Assembly: GCF_001305595.1 (NCBI RefSeq)
Contig: NZ_CP012401.1
Location: forward strand, 1,437,001 to 1,501,000
Direction of reading: 5' to 3'
Source of the DNA: Azospirillum thiophilum
GTDB lineage: Bacteria > Pseudomonadota > Alphaproteobacteria > Azospirillales > Azospirillaceae
Length of the DNA: 64,000 nt
The notes beneath the pieces are model-generated. The model saw only the letters and a list, made by a program, of their open reading frames with translations, was not told the DNA's origin and did no database searches. Below, piece by piece: positions 15,731 through 29,034 of this stretch (position 1 is its first letter; each line of letters starts with the position of its first letter). Made by a program: the position numbers and the translations under genes.

Positions 15731-16159
15731 GGCAGGCTTTCAACGGGGCAAGCTTCCAACAGGCCATGGGGAGCGCTGTTCCCGCGCCGCAATCCTCCGC
15801 CCGAACTTCAGGTCATGGAGGGTCTCGTCTCCGTCGCCTTCCCCCACTTTGGAAATCAAGGGCCGGGTCTCCTCGGCGGTAGCGGAGGGGATCAAGCCCC
15901 CTGCAAGGGCATACTCCTTTCGATCAATGTGGCTTCCTTGGGGGTATGCTTCAAAATTTGATGAAAATGCCGAATAGATCCGCTTCATTGTTGGGGCTGT
16001 TGTTTGCCTTCGGATAGTGTCGGCATGGCTTCCTCATCCGGTTGTTTCCTGAATTAACCGGCTCTTAACCATAAGTGCGCTAACGATGGCCGCAGCGGCA
16101 CGGTGGGCCTACCTGGCGATCCATCCGGTCGGCTTTGCGGTGGGAGCCTTGTCTGCGTC
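15731..16159. other. Intergenic region between the amidoligase operon and the second hybrid kinase
   Basis: Upstream region of two divergent genes. About 15900-16080 is AT-richer than its surroundings and probably holds the promoters. No consensus promoter stood out. A minus-strand open frame at 15740-15988 lacks a ribosome site and protein-like features and is left out. Confidence 0.45.
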
Positions 16160-19100
16160 ATGACCCTACTGGCACGCCTCTTCATCCTGGTCCTGCTCGC
16201 GGTGCTGCCGGCGATCGGCATCCAGGTCTACAGCGTGCTCGAGCAGCGGTCGGAGCGTGAGGCGGACGTGACCAGCCAGGCGGAGCGGCTGCTGCACCAA
16301 GTGGAAAGCGAGCATGCCCGCATCATCGACAGCGCCCGGCTGATGGTCACCGCGGTGACCGAGGCGCATTTCCTGCGCCGCGGCGAGGTCGAGCGCTGCC
16401 AGACCTATCTCGAACGGCTGTCCGTCCGCTCCAGCAACTACCGCAGCATGTCGGTCACCGATACCGAAGGGCGGATCCTGTGCAGCGCCGACCCGTCGCG
16501 CATCGGCGCCTCGCTGTCCGCCCAGCCCCATTTCCGCCGGGCGATGGCGCAGAACCGCTTCGCCGTCGGCGAATGGACGATCACCCATTCCGGCGGCGGC
16601 GGCGAACTGCCGGTCGCCATCCCCTACACCAACATGGAGGGGAAGCGGACCGGCGTCGTCGCGCTGTCGCTGGACGTGTCCTGGCTCACCGCCACCTTCG
16701 CATCCCGCCCGATGCCGGAGAATGCGACCCTGACCGTCGCCGACCGCTCCGGCACCATCCTGGTCAAGCTGCCGGGCGGGCCGGGCCGGGCCGGCGAACG
16801 GCTGCCGGACAATTATCTCCCCCTGCTGTCGACGAGGGATGCGGGGGCGAAGACGATGCCCGGCCTGGACGGCGTGTCGCGCATCCTGGCCTATTCGCCG
16901 CCGTCGGCCGGCATCCGCGACCTGTTCATCAGCGTCGGTGTCGACCGCGGCGCCGCCATGGGCGCGGTCGACCGCGCCACCCGCGACGGGCTGCTGATGA
17001 CGCTGTCGGGATTCCTGGTCGCCGCCGCCGCCGCCTGGATCGGCGGCACCCTGTTCATCCGCCGCCCGGTCGACGCGCTGGTCCGCGCCGCCCGCGACTG
17101 GAGCGACGGCAAGACCGCCAGCCGGGTCAAGCTGTCCGACCGCTCGTCGGAGATCGGCCAGCTCGGCCACGCCTTCGACGCGATGGCCGACCGGCTGGAA
17201 GCGCGCGAGGCGGCGCTGCGCCGGTCCGAATGCCACATCCGCGCCGTGCTGGACGCGCTGCCGGCCTATGTTGGCGTGCTGACCCCGGACGGGGCGGTGG
17301 CCCAGGTCAACCGCGCCGCGGCCGACGCCGCCGGCCTGCCGGCCGCCCGCATCGTCGGCCGTCCCTTCGACGAGATCTGCTGGCTGTCCTTCGACGAGGC
17401 CGGGCGTGAACGGCTGCGCAACGCGCTGGCGCTCGGAGCAGGCGGGCGGGCCTCGCGGTTCGACTCCGGCCTCCGCATGGCGGACGGGCGCGAGATGACG
17501 GTGGACGTCAACCTGACGCCGATGGTCGATGCCGACGGCCATGTCACCCACCTGATCGCGACCGGCATCGACATCACCGAGCGCAAGCGCACCGAAGAGG
17601 CCCTGCGCATCGCCGAGGAGCGTGTGCGGACCGGGCTGCGCAACTCCGGCGTCGTGGTGTTCAACCAGGACCGCGACCTGCGCTACAGCTGGGCCCATTC
17701 CGAATGGCTGGGCGTGGCGCCGGCGGCGCTGATCGGCCGGACCGACACCGACCTGTCCGACCGGCGCGAGGACGCCGAAAGCCTGATGGCGCTGAAGCGC
17801 CGGGTGCTGGAAAGCGGTGTCGGCGCGCGGGAGGAGGTGCGGATCCGCTGCAAGGGCGAGGACCGCTTCTTCGACCTGACGGTCGACCCGCTGCGCGACC
17901 CGGCGGGCCGGGTGGAAGGCGTCACCTGTGCCGCGGTCGAGGTCACCGACCGCAAGCGGTCCGAGGCCGAGCTGCACCGTGCGCGCGAGGAGGCCGACCG
18001 CGCCAACGAAGGCAAGTCCAAGTTCCTGGCCGCGGCCAGCCACGACCTGCGCCAGCCGGTCCAGTCGCTCTACCTCTTCACCGCGGCGCTGGGCGACCGC
18101 ATGCAGGGCCATGCCGCCCTGCCGATGCTGGACAACATCCGCCAGGGGCTGGACACGCTGAAGGGGTTGCTGGACAGCCTGCTCGACATGTCGCGGCTGG
18201 AATCCGGCAAGATCGCCGTCGCCCCCGTCGAGGTCAGGCTGAACCAGATGCTCGGCCGGCTGGTCGCCGAATACGGTCCGCGCGCCGCCCAGAAGGGGCT
18301 GGAGCTGCGCGCCGTGCCGACCCGTGCCTGGGTGCGCACCGACCCGGCCCATCTGGAGCGCATCCTGCGCAATCTGATGGAGAACGCGCTGCGCTACACC
18401 GCCAGCGGCAAGGTGCTGCTGGGCTGCCGCCGCACGCCGTCGGGCATGCGGGTGGAGGTGTGGGACACTGGCGCCGGCATCCCCGCCGACCGGCTGGAAG
18501 ACATCTTCGAGGAGTTCACCCAGCTGGGCGAACGCAGCGAGCGCGGCCTCGGCCTCGGGCTGGCGATCGTCGAGCGGCTGTCGCGGCTGCTCGGCCATGC
18601 GGTGACGGTGCGGTCGTGGGAAGGCAAGGGCTCGGTCTTCGCGGTGGAGATGCCGCGGGTGATCCTGGGCGCTTCCCGCTCCGGTTCCGGCAGGGGCACG
18701 GCGGCAGCCGCGGCGACGCTGGCCCTCCGTTCCGCCGCCGCCAACAGTGCCGCCGCCAATGACCGCGGCCGAGCCATCGACACCTTCGCCAGCGCTTTCG
18801 GCAATGCGATGGGCGGCAAGTCGATGGGCGGCAAGGCGGGCGTCACCATGGCGGGAAGCAACGGGGCGTCCGGCTCCGGCGCTGAAACCGACAAGGGCAT
18901 GGTGCTGGTGATCGACGACGAGGCGATCATCCTGCTCGGCCTGAAGGCGATCCTGGAAGGCTGGGGCTACGACGTGCTGACAGCCAAATCGGGCGACCAG
19001 GCCCTGGAGCGGCTGCGCGCCGACGGCCGCCGCCCGCGGATCGTGCTTGCCGACTACCAGCTCCAGCAGGGGCGCACCGGTCCCGACGCGGTTGCCGCCG

Positions 19101-19261
19101 TCCGGACCCTGATGGGCGAGACCGTTCCCGGCATCATCCTGACCGGCGACACCAACCCCGAACGTCAGGAAGAGGCGGAACGCCGCGGCTTCCGCCTCCT
19201 GCACAAGCCGGTCTTCCCCAACGACCTGCGCCGCATGATGGCCAGTGCCGGCGCGGCGTGA
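16160..19261 (+). CDS. Hybrid sensor histidine kinase (extracytoplasmic sensor-HAMP-PAS-PAS-HisKA-HATPase-REC)
   Basis: A 1033-residue membrane sensor. TM1 (about 4-22) and TM2 (about 280-300) enclose a periplasmic Cache-like sensor. Then come HAMP (about 300-350), two PAS domains (about 362-475 and 490-600), HisKA with H628 in the variant box ASHDLRQPVQSL, HATPase, an Ala/Gly-rich linker and a receiver with D965 (VLADYQL). The HDLRQP box marks the kinase subgroup that usually carries a C-terminal receiver. The ATG at 16160 is preceded by TGGGAG and begins just before TM1. No partner regulator is adjacent. The three-copy 27-bp repeat begins at its stop codon. Confidence 0.88.
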   Translation: MTLLARLFILVLLAVLPAIGIQVYSVLEQRSEREADVTSQAERLLHQVESEHARIIDSARLMVTAVTEAHFLRRGEVERCQTYLERLSVRSSNYRSMSVTDTEGRILCSADPSRIGASLSAQPHFRRAMAQNRFAVGEWTITHSGGGGELPVAIPYTNMEGKRTGVVALSLDVSWLTATFASRPMPENATLTVADRSGTILVKLPGGPGRAGERLPDNYLPLLSTRDAGAKTMPGLDGVSRILAYSPPSAGIRDLFISVGVDRGAAMGAVDRATRDGLLMTLSGFLVAAAAAWIGGTLFIRRPVDALVRAARDWSDGKTASRVKLSDRSSEIGQLGHAFDAMADRLEAREAALRRSECHIRAVLDALPAYVGVLTPDGAVAQVNRAAADAAGLPAARIVGRPFDEICWLSFDEAGRERLRNALALGAGGRASRFDSGLRMADGREMTVDVNLTPMVDADGHVTHLIATGIDITERKRTEEALRIAEERVRTGLRNSGVVVFNQDRDLRYSWAHSEWLGVAPAALIGRTDTDLSDRREDAESLMALKRRVLESGVGAREEVRIRCKGEDRFFDLTVDPLRDPAGRVEGVTCAAVEVTDRKRSEAELHRAREEADRANEGKSKFLAAASHDLRQPVQSLYLFTAALGDRMQGHAALPMLDNIRQGLDTLKGLLDSLLDMSRLESGKIAVAPVEVRLNQMLGRLVAEYGPRAAQKGLELRAVPTRAWVRTDPAHLERILRNLMENALRYTASGKVLLGCRRTPSGMRVEVWDTGAGIPADRLEDIFEEFTQLGERSERGLGLGLAIVERLSRLLGHAVTVRSWEGKGSVFAVEMPRVILGASRSGSGRGTAAAAATLALRSAAANSAAANDRGRAIDTFASAFGNAMGGKSMGGKAGVTMAGSNGASGSGAETDKGMVLVIDDEAIILLGLKAILEGWGYDVLTAKSGDQALERLRADGRRPRIVLADYQLQQGRTGPDAVAAVRTLMGETVPGIILTGDTNPERQEEAERRGFRLLHKPVFPNDLRRMMASAGAA

Positions 19262-19321
19262 GCCGCCCCTATTCCCGTTCCGGGGTGAGCCGCCTTCACT
19301 CTCAGGGCGGCGTGAGCCGCC
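19258..19321. repeat. Three GTGAGCCGCC copies with an exact 27-bp period, starting at the stop codon
   Basis: GTGAGCCGCC starts at 19258, 19285 and 19312. The first copy includes the TGA stop (19259-19261) of the second hybrid kinase. The rest of each 27-bp unit differs. Confidence 0.75.
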
Positions 19322-19332
19322 CCGGGAACGGG
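19274..19332. terminator. Nested hairpin between convergent genes
   Basis: Outer stem CCCGTTCC (19274-19281) with GGAACGGG (19325-19332), continued by GGGG/CCCC with one bulge. An inner GCCGCC/GGCGGC stem sits inside. It lies between the hybrid kinase and the EVE gene and could end both transcripts. Confidence 0.5.
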
Positions 19333-19336
19333 GAAC

Positions 19337-19756
19337 TCACGCCGGGACGGCCACTCCCGCCAGATCGCACACCCGCGCCCATTCCGCCTCGGCGACCGGA
19401 CAGACGGACAGGCGCGACTGGCGGACCAAGGCCATGGTTTCCAACAGCGGATCGGCCTTGATCTGCTTCAGCGTGACCGGCGTCTTCACCGCCGTCACCG
19501 GCGCCACGTCGACCATGCCGAAACGGCCGGACTCGTCGCTGGGATCGGGATAGTAGGTGCGGACGATCTCGACGATGCCGACGATCTCCAGCCCCTCGTT
19601 GGAGTGGTAGAAGAAGGCGCGGTCGCCCACCGCCATCGCCTTCAGATTGTTGGACGCCTGGTGGTTGCGCACCCCGTCCCAGTGGGTCCGGCCGTCGGCG
19701 ACCATGCGGTCCCAGGAATATTTGAACGGCTCGGACTTCAGCAGCCAGTATGCCAT
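19337..19756 (-). CDS. EVE-domain protein
   Basis: A 139-residue single-domain protein of the EVE (PUA-like) family. It begins MAYWLLKSEPFKYSWD and continues with WDGVRNHQASNNLKAMAVGDRAFFYHSNE and IVGIVEIVRTYYPDP, the conserved pocket-forming segments. EVE domains read modified bases in DNA or RNA. The gene is 17 bp downstream of a YciI-family gene and last in a four-gene minus-strand group (Nudix, exonuclease, YciI, EVE). GGGAGAG precedes the start. The earlier in-frame extension to 20041 overlaps YciI and is not coding. Confidence 0.88.
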   Translation of the reverse strand: MAYWLLKSEPFKYSWDRMVADGRTHWDGVRNHQASNNLKAMAVGDRAFFYHSNEGLEIVGIVEIVRTYYPDPSDESGRFGMVDVAPVTAVKTPVTLKQIKADPLLETMALVRQSRLSVCPVAEAEWARVCDLAGVAVPA

Positions 19757-19773
19757 CGCCTGCGCTCTCCCGC

Positions 19774-20058
19774 TCAGGCCTTGGGATAGACGCGGCGCCA
19801 GGGCCGGATCGTCACGCTGTCGAACAGGCCGGCCTTGGCGTAGGGATCGTTGCCGGCGAACTCCTGGGCTGCGGCGGCATCGGCGCAGTCTACGATCAGC
19901 AGGCTGCCGACCATGCCGCTCTGGTCGTCGGACAGCAGCGGGCCGGCGGCGAAGATGCGGTCGGCGGTGGCCTCCAGATAGGCCAGATGCTCGGTGCGGT
20001 TGGCTGCGCGGATGTCGGCGGCACCGGCCTTGTCGACGCAATGGAACATGAACAGCAT
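19774..20058 (-). CDS. YciI-family protein
   Basis: A 94-residue ferredoxin-like YciI domain (MLFMFHCVDKAGA at the start, then HLAYLEA, GPLLSDD and FAGNDPYAKAGLF). The GGAGGAGGGG ribosome site is six bases before the ATG. YciI proteins have been suggested to be small dehalogenase- or muconolactone isomerase-like enzymes, but the bacterial role is undefined. The conserved His-Asp pair of the family is visible as H35 or H7 with D62. It lies between the exonuclease and EVE genes on the same strand. Confidence 0.85.
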   Translation of the reverse strand: MLFMFHCVDKAGAADIRAANRTEHLAYLEATADRIFAAGPLLSDDQSGMVGSLLIVDCADAAAAQEFAGNDPYAKAGLFDSVTIRPWRRVYPKA

Positions 20059-20176
20059 GCGGTCCCCTCCTCCGTTCGGTGGAGCGGGAGCCTAGCGCAG
20101 GCCGGCGGGAGGGGGAAGCGCGGGCTGAGCTTGGGCGGCCGAACCGCTGGCCGAACCGGGACCGCAGTCCCGCCGG

Positions 20177-20839
20177 TCAGACCGCTCCCGCCACCCGCGG
20201 CCGGCGCGGCGCCTTGCCGCCCTTGCAGGGGGTGTAGCCGCCGGGGGCGATGCGGCCGAAGCTGATGCCGGTGCCGGGGATCTCCGCCAACCCCGCCAGC
20301 CCCATCTCGCGCGTGGCGGCCAGCGCGATGCGGCCGCAGGCCTCGGCATCGCTGCCGGCATGGTGGTGGTCGAGCGCGATGCCCAGGAAATCGGCCAGAT
20401 GGTTCAGCTTGTGCGCGACCAGCGCCGGCCAGGCGCGCCGGGCCAGCATGACGGTGCACAGATAGTCGCAATCCGGCCAGTCCAGGCCGTAGTCGGTCAA
20501 GGTATGGCGCAGCACGCTGATATCGAAGGCGGCGTTGTGGGCCAGGATCAGCCGCCCCTGCACCCGGTCGCGCAAGGCCGCCCACACCTCCGGGAATTCG
20601 GGAGCGTCGACGACGTCGGCCTCGCGGATGCCGTGGATGACACTGTTGAAGGAATTGAAGCGCAGCTCGCGCGGGCGGATCAGATGCTCTTCCGTCGCGG
20701 TCACGCGGCCGTCCTCGATCCAGGCGACGCCGATGGAGCAGGCGCTGGTGCGGGTCTCGTTCGCGGTCTCGAAATCGATGGCGACTGCGTGGCCGAAGGG
20801 GGCGGCGGAGAGGGCTGCACGGCCGGAAGAAACGGTCAT
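20177..20839 (-). CDS. DnaQ-like (DEDDh) 3'-5' exonuclease
   Basis: A 220-residue RNase T/DNA polymerase III epsilon-type exonuclease. Exo I is AIDFETAN with D22 and E24, Exo II is AHNAAFDISVL, and Exo III is HHHAGSDAEACG (H then D). The DEDDh set of two-metal catalytic residues appears complete. Residues after about 185 are a basic tail (CKGGKAPRRPR) that may bind nucleic acid. It is too short and lacks the polymerase-binding C-terminus of a full replicative epsilon subunit, so a repair or RNA-processing role is likely. It is in the same orientation as Nudix upstream and YciI/EVE downstream. Confidence 0.88.
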   Translation of the reverse strand: MTVSSGRAALSAAPFGHAVAIDFETANETRTSACSIGVAWIEDGRVTATEEHLIRPRELRFNSFNSVIHGIREADVVDAPEFPEVWAALRDRVQGRLILAHNAAFDISVLRHTLTDYGLDWPDCDYLCTVMLARRAWPALVAHKLNHLADFLGIALDHHHAGSDAEACGRIALAATREMGLAGLAEIPGTGISFGRIAPGGYTPCKGGKAPRRPRVAGAV

Positions 20840-20894
20840 GGGGGTCCGGGAACGGTGGGCGGGGCCGGAATGGGCGGTCCGGATGGCAAGCCTA

Positions 20895-21497
20895 TCAGAC
20901 GCGGAGCCGGCGGGCGAGGTCGTCGGGCAGCGCCTCTTCCGCCGCCAGCACCCGCAGCTTCAGCAGGCTGGCGACCGCCATGGCGTCGGTGATCGCGCCG
21001 GCCATCACCATGTCGATGACTTCCGCGAAGGGCACGCGGCGGACCGCCAGCACCTCGGTCTCGTCGGGGGCGGACAGGCCCTGTTCCAGGTCCCAGGCGA
21101 CGAAGGTATGGGCAACCTCGTCGGTGAGGCAATTGGACAGGTGCAGGGTCATCAGCGGCATCCAGCGCCGCGCCGTCAGGCCGGTTTCCTCGCGCAGTTC
21201 GCGCGCGGCGGATTCCTGCGGCTCCACGCCCTTGCGCCCGCCGCCTTCCGGAATTTCCCAGCTGTATTGCTGCAGCGGGAAGCGGTACTGGCCTACCAGC
21301 GTCACCGACCCGTCCTCGTGGATGGGGACCACGCCGGTGGCGATGCTGCGGGGGTGGACGACGCCGTAGATGCCGGGGACGCCCTTCGGGGTCAGAACCT
21401 TGTGTTCGATCACCTCCATCCAGGCATTCTCGTACCTGGTCGTGCTGGTCAGCACGGTCCAGGGATTGCCGGCGGACTCACCGGTTTCGATCGGCAC
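20895..21497 (-). CDS. Nudix hydrolase (ADP-ribose pyrophosphatase-like)
   Basis: A 200-residue Nudix enzyme. The catalytic RELREETGL core of the Nudix box is intact; the first part reads EGGGRKGVEPQESAA, so the usual upstream glutamate is one residue out of register. An N-terminal beta domain (VLTSTTRYENAWMEVIEHKVL) and SWEIPEGG precede it, as in ADP-ribose/nucleoside-diphosphate-sugar pyrophosphatases. It hydrolyses a nucleoside diphosphate linked to another group. The GTG start at 21497 has GAGGGA about 8 bases upstream. It heads the minus-strand Nudix-exonuclease-YciI-EVE group. Confidence 0.85.
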   Translation of the reverse strand: MPIETGESAGNPWTVLTSTTRYENAWMEVIEHKVLTPKGVPGIYGVVHPRSIATGVVPIHEDGSVTLVGQYRFPLQQYSWEIPEGGGRKGVEPQESAARELREETGLTARRWMPLMTLHLSNCLTDEVAHTFVAWDLEQGLSAPDETEVLAVRRVPFAEVIDMVMAGAITDAMAVASLLKLRVLAAEEALPDDLARRLRV

Positions 21498-21648
21498 GCG
21501 GGGCTCTCCCTCAAGTCGGTTGTGCCCGGAGTATAGGGAGGCCACCCGATTGCGGCAATGGCCGCCCCATAACACTGTAGAGACAAAACTACCTAAAATT
21601 TGCAGACAATTGCTGAGAACAAAGTCGAAATCGTTAAATAATGGTTTC

Positions 21649-21677
21649 TTGACAGACAAACCGCCGGATCTTACTTC
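21649..21677 (+). promoter_or_regulatory. Candidate sigma-70 promoter for the methyltransferase
   Basis: Perfect TTGACA at 21649-21654, 17-bp spacer, weak -10 TACTTC at 21672-21677, in an AT-rich gap between divergent genes. Confidence 0.4.
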
Positions 21678-21758
21678 TAAATTGCGGGGTGGGACGGCGA
21701 TGTCATACTCCGAAAGTCTAGATTCGCGTTTCGCCCCTTGACCTGGAAAGGGCAGGCC

Positions 21759-22835
21759 GTGGTTCCGCAGATCAGTCCGCATGATTTGGAGCGGTGGCGA
21801 AATCCCGACTGGCGCATCCGTCTGGCGGCCTGGTGGGAAGGGTATGACCTGGCGCGCCTGCCCCGCGTTTCCGACAGGGCGGCCCTGCGTAATTCGGCGG
21901 ATCGGCGCCCGTTGCGTCCGCTCGAGGCGATCGGCACCGCCTCCACGTCCCCATCCCCGGCCGCCTCCCCCCTGACTGCCCCTTCGTCGGCGGTGCCGTC
22001 GGATGCGGCGGCCGGCACGATCGATCCGGAGCTCGACCGGCTCTCCCTGATGCAGCTCGACCGCCATGGCGAGCCGGTGTGGTCGCCGTCGCGCAGCGAG
22101 GGTGCCCAGCTTCTGTGGGGCCGCGACATGACGGGGCCGGAGGAAGCGGCGTGGATGGTGGATTCGGTCCGTTCCTTCGGGCTCAACCCGGCCAAGAGCG
22201 TGCTGGACCTGTCGGCCGGGCTGGGCGGCACCGCCCGCGCGCTGGCGGAGACCTGCGACACCTGGGTGACCGGGCTGGAGCCGTCGCCGCTGCTGGCGAA
22301 GCTGGCGATGGACCGTTCCAAGGCGCTCGGCCTGTCCAGGAAGGCGCCGGTCGCCCATTACGACCCGGAGCATTTCAACCAGGCCGGCAGCTTCGACCTC
22401 GTCATGGCCGACCGCATCGTCCACCGCCTGCGCGACAAGGAACTGTTCCTCGACCGTGCCGGCGACTGCGTGAAGCCCAAGGGCGGCATGGTGCTGTTCG
22501 ATTACGTGATCGACGGCGCCCCCGGTTCCTGGGACGCCTGGAACGGCTGGCGGGAGGAGGAGCCGATGGAGGTCTATCCCTGGACCGCCACCCGCATGGC
22601 CGACGAACTGACCCAACGCAACCTCGACCTGCGCATCTCCGAGGATCTGACCCAGTTGCACCGCCGTCACATCATCGACCGCGTGCGCAAGCTGGCCGAC
22701 ACGCTGACCGCGTCCGTCCCACCGGCGCCGGTGCTGGCGTCGCTGAAGCGGGAGCTGGCGCTGTGGTGGGCCCGGCTGCGCGTGCTGGGCAACGGCCTGC
22801 GCTTCGTCCGCTATGTGGCGATGAAGCCGGCATGA
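21759..22835 (+). CDS. SAM-dependent class I methyltransferase
   Basis: A 358-residue protein. An N-terminal helical region (about 1-60) and an Ala/Pro/Ser-rich linker precede a class I methyltransferase core: motif I VLDLSAGLGGTARALA (about 147-162), an acidic loop GLEPS, then FDLVMADRIVHRL and a post-I strand GGMVLFDYVIDG. A C-terminal helical segment follows. The substrate is unknown. The GTG at 21759 has AAAGGG at 21747-21752; an in-frame TTG at 21738 is an alternative. It is divergent from the Nudix gene. Confidence 0.72.
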   Translation: MVPQISPHDLERWRNPDWRIRLAAWWEGYDLARLPRVSDRAALRNSADRRPLRPLEAIGTASTSPSPAASPLTAPSSAVPSDAAAGTIDPELDRLSLMQLDRHGEPVWSPSRSEGAQLLWGRDMTGPEEAAWMVDSVRSFGLNPAKSVLDLSAGLGGTARALAETCDTWVTGLEPSPLLAKLAMDRSKALGLSRKAPVAHYDPEHFNQAGSFDLVMADRIVHRLRDKELFLDRAGDCVKPKGGMVLFDYVIDGAPGSWDAWNGWREEEPMEVYPWTATRMADELTQRNLDLRISEDLTQLHRRHIIDRVRKLADTLTASVPPAPVLASLKRELALWWARLRVLGNGLRFVRYVAMKPA

Positions 22836-23157
22836 ATGCCGGAACAGCTTTCTCTGATGTTCATATGAGTAAAGAAAGAAACCGCCGAGACGGCATAGGA
22901 TGATCGGCAGCGGTTGCCCGCCCATCCCCATGTCCGCCACCCTCTCATGTCCATGCCCATGCTTGCGCTTTCTTTGAACCCTGCGTTTGATCTGCCGGGA
23001 GGGCGCCCTACATCTTGGCAGCATGAAATCCGGGTTCCGCCGGCGGCCCTGTCCGCAGGACCGTCATCCGCCGGACCGTAACCGAAGCGCTCTTCCAAGC
23101 GCCAGCCAAGCGCCGAGCCCGTGTCGAGGCCCGACCCAAAGCCAAGGAGGCTTCCCC
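22836..23157. other. Intergenic region upstream of acnA
   Basis: No gene seen. A 15-bp tandem pair, CCGCAGGACCGTCAT at 23053-23067 and CCGCCGGACCGTAAC at 23068-23082 (12 of 15 identical), lies about 75 bp before the acnA start. The first 100 bases are AT-richer. A promoter could not be assigned with confidence. Confidence 0.5.
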
Positions 23158-25848
<2,691 letters not shown>

Positions 25849-25874
25849 GCTTGGCCCGATAGGGGAGCGGCAAG

Positions 25875-25899
25875 GCGGCGGAGGTGTTTACTCCGCCGC
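25875..25899. terminator. Hairpin between acnA and the convergent small gene
   Basis: Perfect 9-bp stem GCGGCGGAG / CTCCGCCGC with a 7-base GTGTTTA loop. It overlaps the last codons of the minus-strand gene. It lacks a strong T-run. Confidence 0.5.
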
Positions 25900-26127
25900 T
25901 TCCTGCATGACGGCGCGGAAATCGCCGGTGGCCTGGAGCATGCGCCGGGCGATGTCGGCCATGCCGGCGGCCGAGGTCGTGTCGGACAGGGCGGGGATTC
26001 CGTCGCGCGGCAGGAGGCGCAGCGCGGCGTCGATGGCCATCAGGCTGGTGCGGTCGGCCAGGGCGGCCAGGCGGCCGATGCCGTTGCCGGTTTCAGCCAG
26101 ATCGTCCGCGTTGGTGGTGCTGGGCAT
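25888..26127 (-). CDS. Small helical protein, hypothetical
   Basis: A 79-residue acidic, soluble, helix-forming protein (GRLAALADRTSLMAIDAALRLLP, then IARRMLQATGDFRAVMQEAAE). No family recognised. The codon usage matches the neighbourhood, and the frame ends at a natural TAA inside a hairpin shared with acnA. A minus-strand ribosome site upstream of 26127 is weak. It is divergent from acs. Confidence 0.55.
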   Translation of the reverse strand: MPSTTNADDLAETGNGIGRLAALADRTSLMAIDAALRLLPRDGIPALSDTTSAAGMADIARRMLQATGDFRAVMQEAAE

Positions 26128-26504
26128 TGCGATCCTTGCGCCGATGATCGTTACCGTGATGCAGCAATTCTATAGTGGCCGCCCGGTTAAGGTCGGGTTA
26201 AGCAAGCGACCGGTCGTTACGGGACGGTCATGGAGCATGCTGCGGCGCGGCGCGGCGGATGGTCGCGCCGGAAGCGCCGGGGGAATGGCGCCCTGGGGGC
26301 TGCGTGCCCTGGTATGCTTGGGGAAGAAACAGTCTCGCGCTGCAAAATCAGCGATACAATCCTCCTTTGGTCGGGGGGCCGGCGCGGGCCGATTCGCTTG
26401 TTCGTCCCGCAACTTGTGTGGATAATGCCGCTCAATTCCGGGCGGCGGCCCACCGCCCTCCAACATCTTCCGGCCAATCGGAAGCACCACGGGGAAACGC
26501 ACTC
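26128..26504. other. Intergenic region upstream of acs
   Basis: Divergent promoter region. On the plus strand it holds the acs promoter candidate at 26398-26426. On the minus side TTAACC is repeated twice near 26187-26200, with TATAGA close by. No open frame with protein-like features was found. Confidence 0.5.
26398..26426 (+). promoter_or_regulatory. Candidate sigma-70 promoter for acs
   Basis: TTGTTC (26398-26403), 17-bp spacer, GATAAT (26421-26426). This would give a leader of about 70 bases before the acs start at 26505. Confidence 0.5.
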
Positions 26505-28445
<1,941 letters not shown>

Positions 28446-28495
28446 CGGAAGCGGGGGCTGCCTTCCTGGGTGGCCCCCATCTCCTCCATGAGACG

Positions 28496-28528
28496 AAACA
28501 GGCCCCGGCCCCAAGCCGGGGCCTGTTT
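28496..28528. terminator. Bidirectional terminator after acs
   Basis: Perfect 14-bp stem AAACAGGCCCCGGC / GCCGGGGCCTGTTT with a 5-base loop. A/T ends on both sides suit termination of acs (plus) and the converging minus-strand pair. Confidence 0.8.
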
Positions 28529-28539
28529 CACGTCACCCG

Positions 28540-29034
28540 TCAGCGGTCCGGCAGCACCAGCGGGGCGGCCGGCGCGATGGCGAAGGCGGTGGCGGAGGAA
28601 TGGCGTTCGCCGATGCGCTTGCGGGCCTCGTCGGCGGTTTCGGCGGCGACGGCATAATGGCGCACGCCCGTCCAGGGGGCGGTCGCATCCAGCGCCTCGA
28701 CCGCGACATGCCACAGCGGGCCGCCGGCCCGGGCGACGCGGTCGACGCAATGGAACTCGGTCGCTGTCAGCGCGGCATCGTCGGTCGCCGCGGTCTGGAG
28801 CGCCCCGATCTCGCCTTCCGCCTCCGCCGCCTCGCGGCGCAGGGATGAGAGCGTCTCCTCGGTCTCGGCACGGCGGACGGCGGCGAGCTTGGCGAAGTTG
28901 GCATAGACGTCCAGCCGCTCGTTCAGCGCCGCCAGCCGCGCCGATTGGCGTGCGGCCCGGCGTCCCAGAATCCGTTCGCCCAGCAGGCCGATGCCCAGGC
29001 CGGTTATCGCCCCCAGCATCCACAGGGCCGTCAT
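28540..29034 (-). CDS. Membrane-anchored coiled-coil protein, hypothetical (second of a pair)
   Basis: A 164-residue protein with one N-terminal membrane helix (ALWMLGAITGLGIGLLGERIL), then a charged helical region (about 30-75, rich in Arg, Glu and Ala, likely coiled coil) and a C-terminal globular part (HCVDRVARAGGPLWHVAVEALD, GVRHYAVAAETADEARKRI). It overlaps the upstream gene by four bases (ATGA), so the two are translationally coupled and share the same layout. No family recognised; function unknown. Confidence 0.65.
   Translation of the reverse strand: MTALWMLGAITGLGIGLLGERILGRRAARQSARLAALNERLDVYANFAKLAAVRRAETEETLSSLRREAAEAEGEIGALQTAATDDAALTATEFHCVDRVARAGGPLWHVAVEALDATAPWTGVRHYAVAAETADEARKRIGERHSSATAFAIAPAAPLVLPDR

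Noticed and set aside
15740..15988. 82-codon minus-strand frame before the second kinase
   Set aside because: No ribosome site, no recognisable domain, and it lies in what is best read as the divergent promoter region.
16166..19204. Very long open frame antisense to the second hybrid kinase
   Set aside because: In GC-rich DNA the antisense frame of a long gene stays open. The product is rich in Arg, Gln, His and Gly with no domain, while the plus strand encodes clear sensor-kinase motifs. The same applies to long antisense frames over 1862-4456, 23200-25755, 37179-41024 and 43289-45403.
21498..23024. Upstream continuation of the Nudix frame to 23024
   Set aside because: The extra sequence is antisense to the methyltransferase and has no protein-like character. 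The Nudix family start and ribosome site are at 21497.
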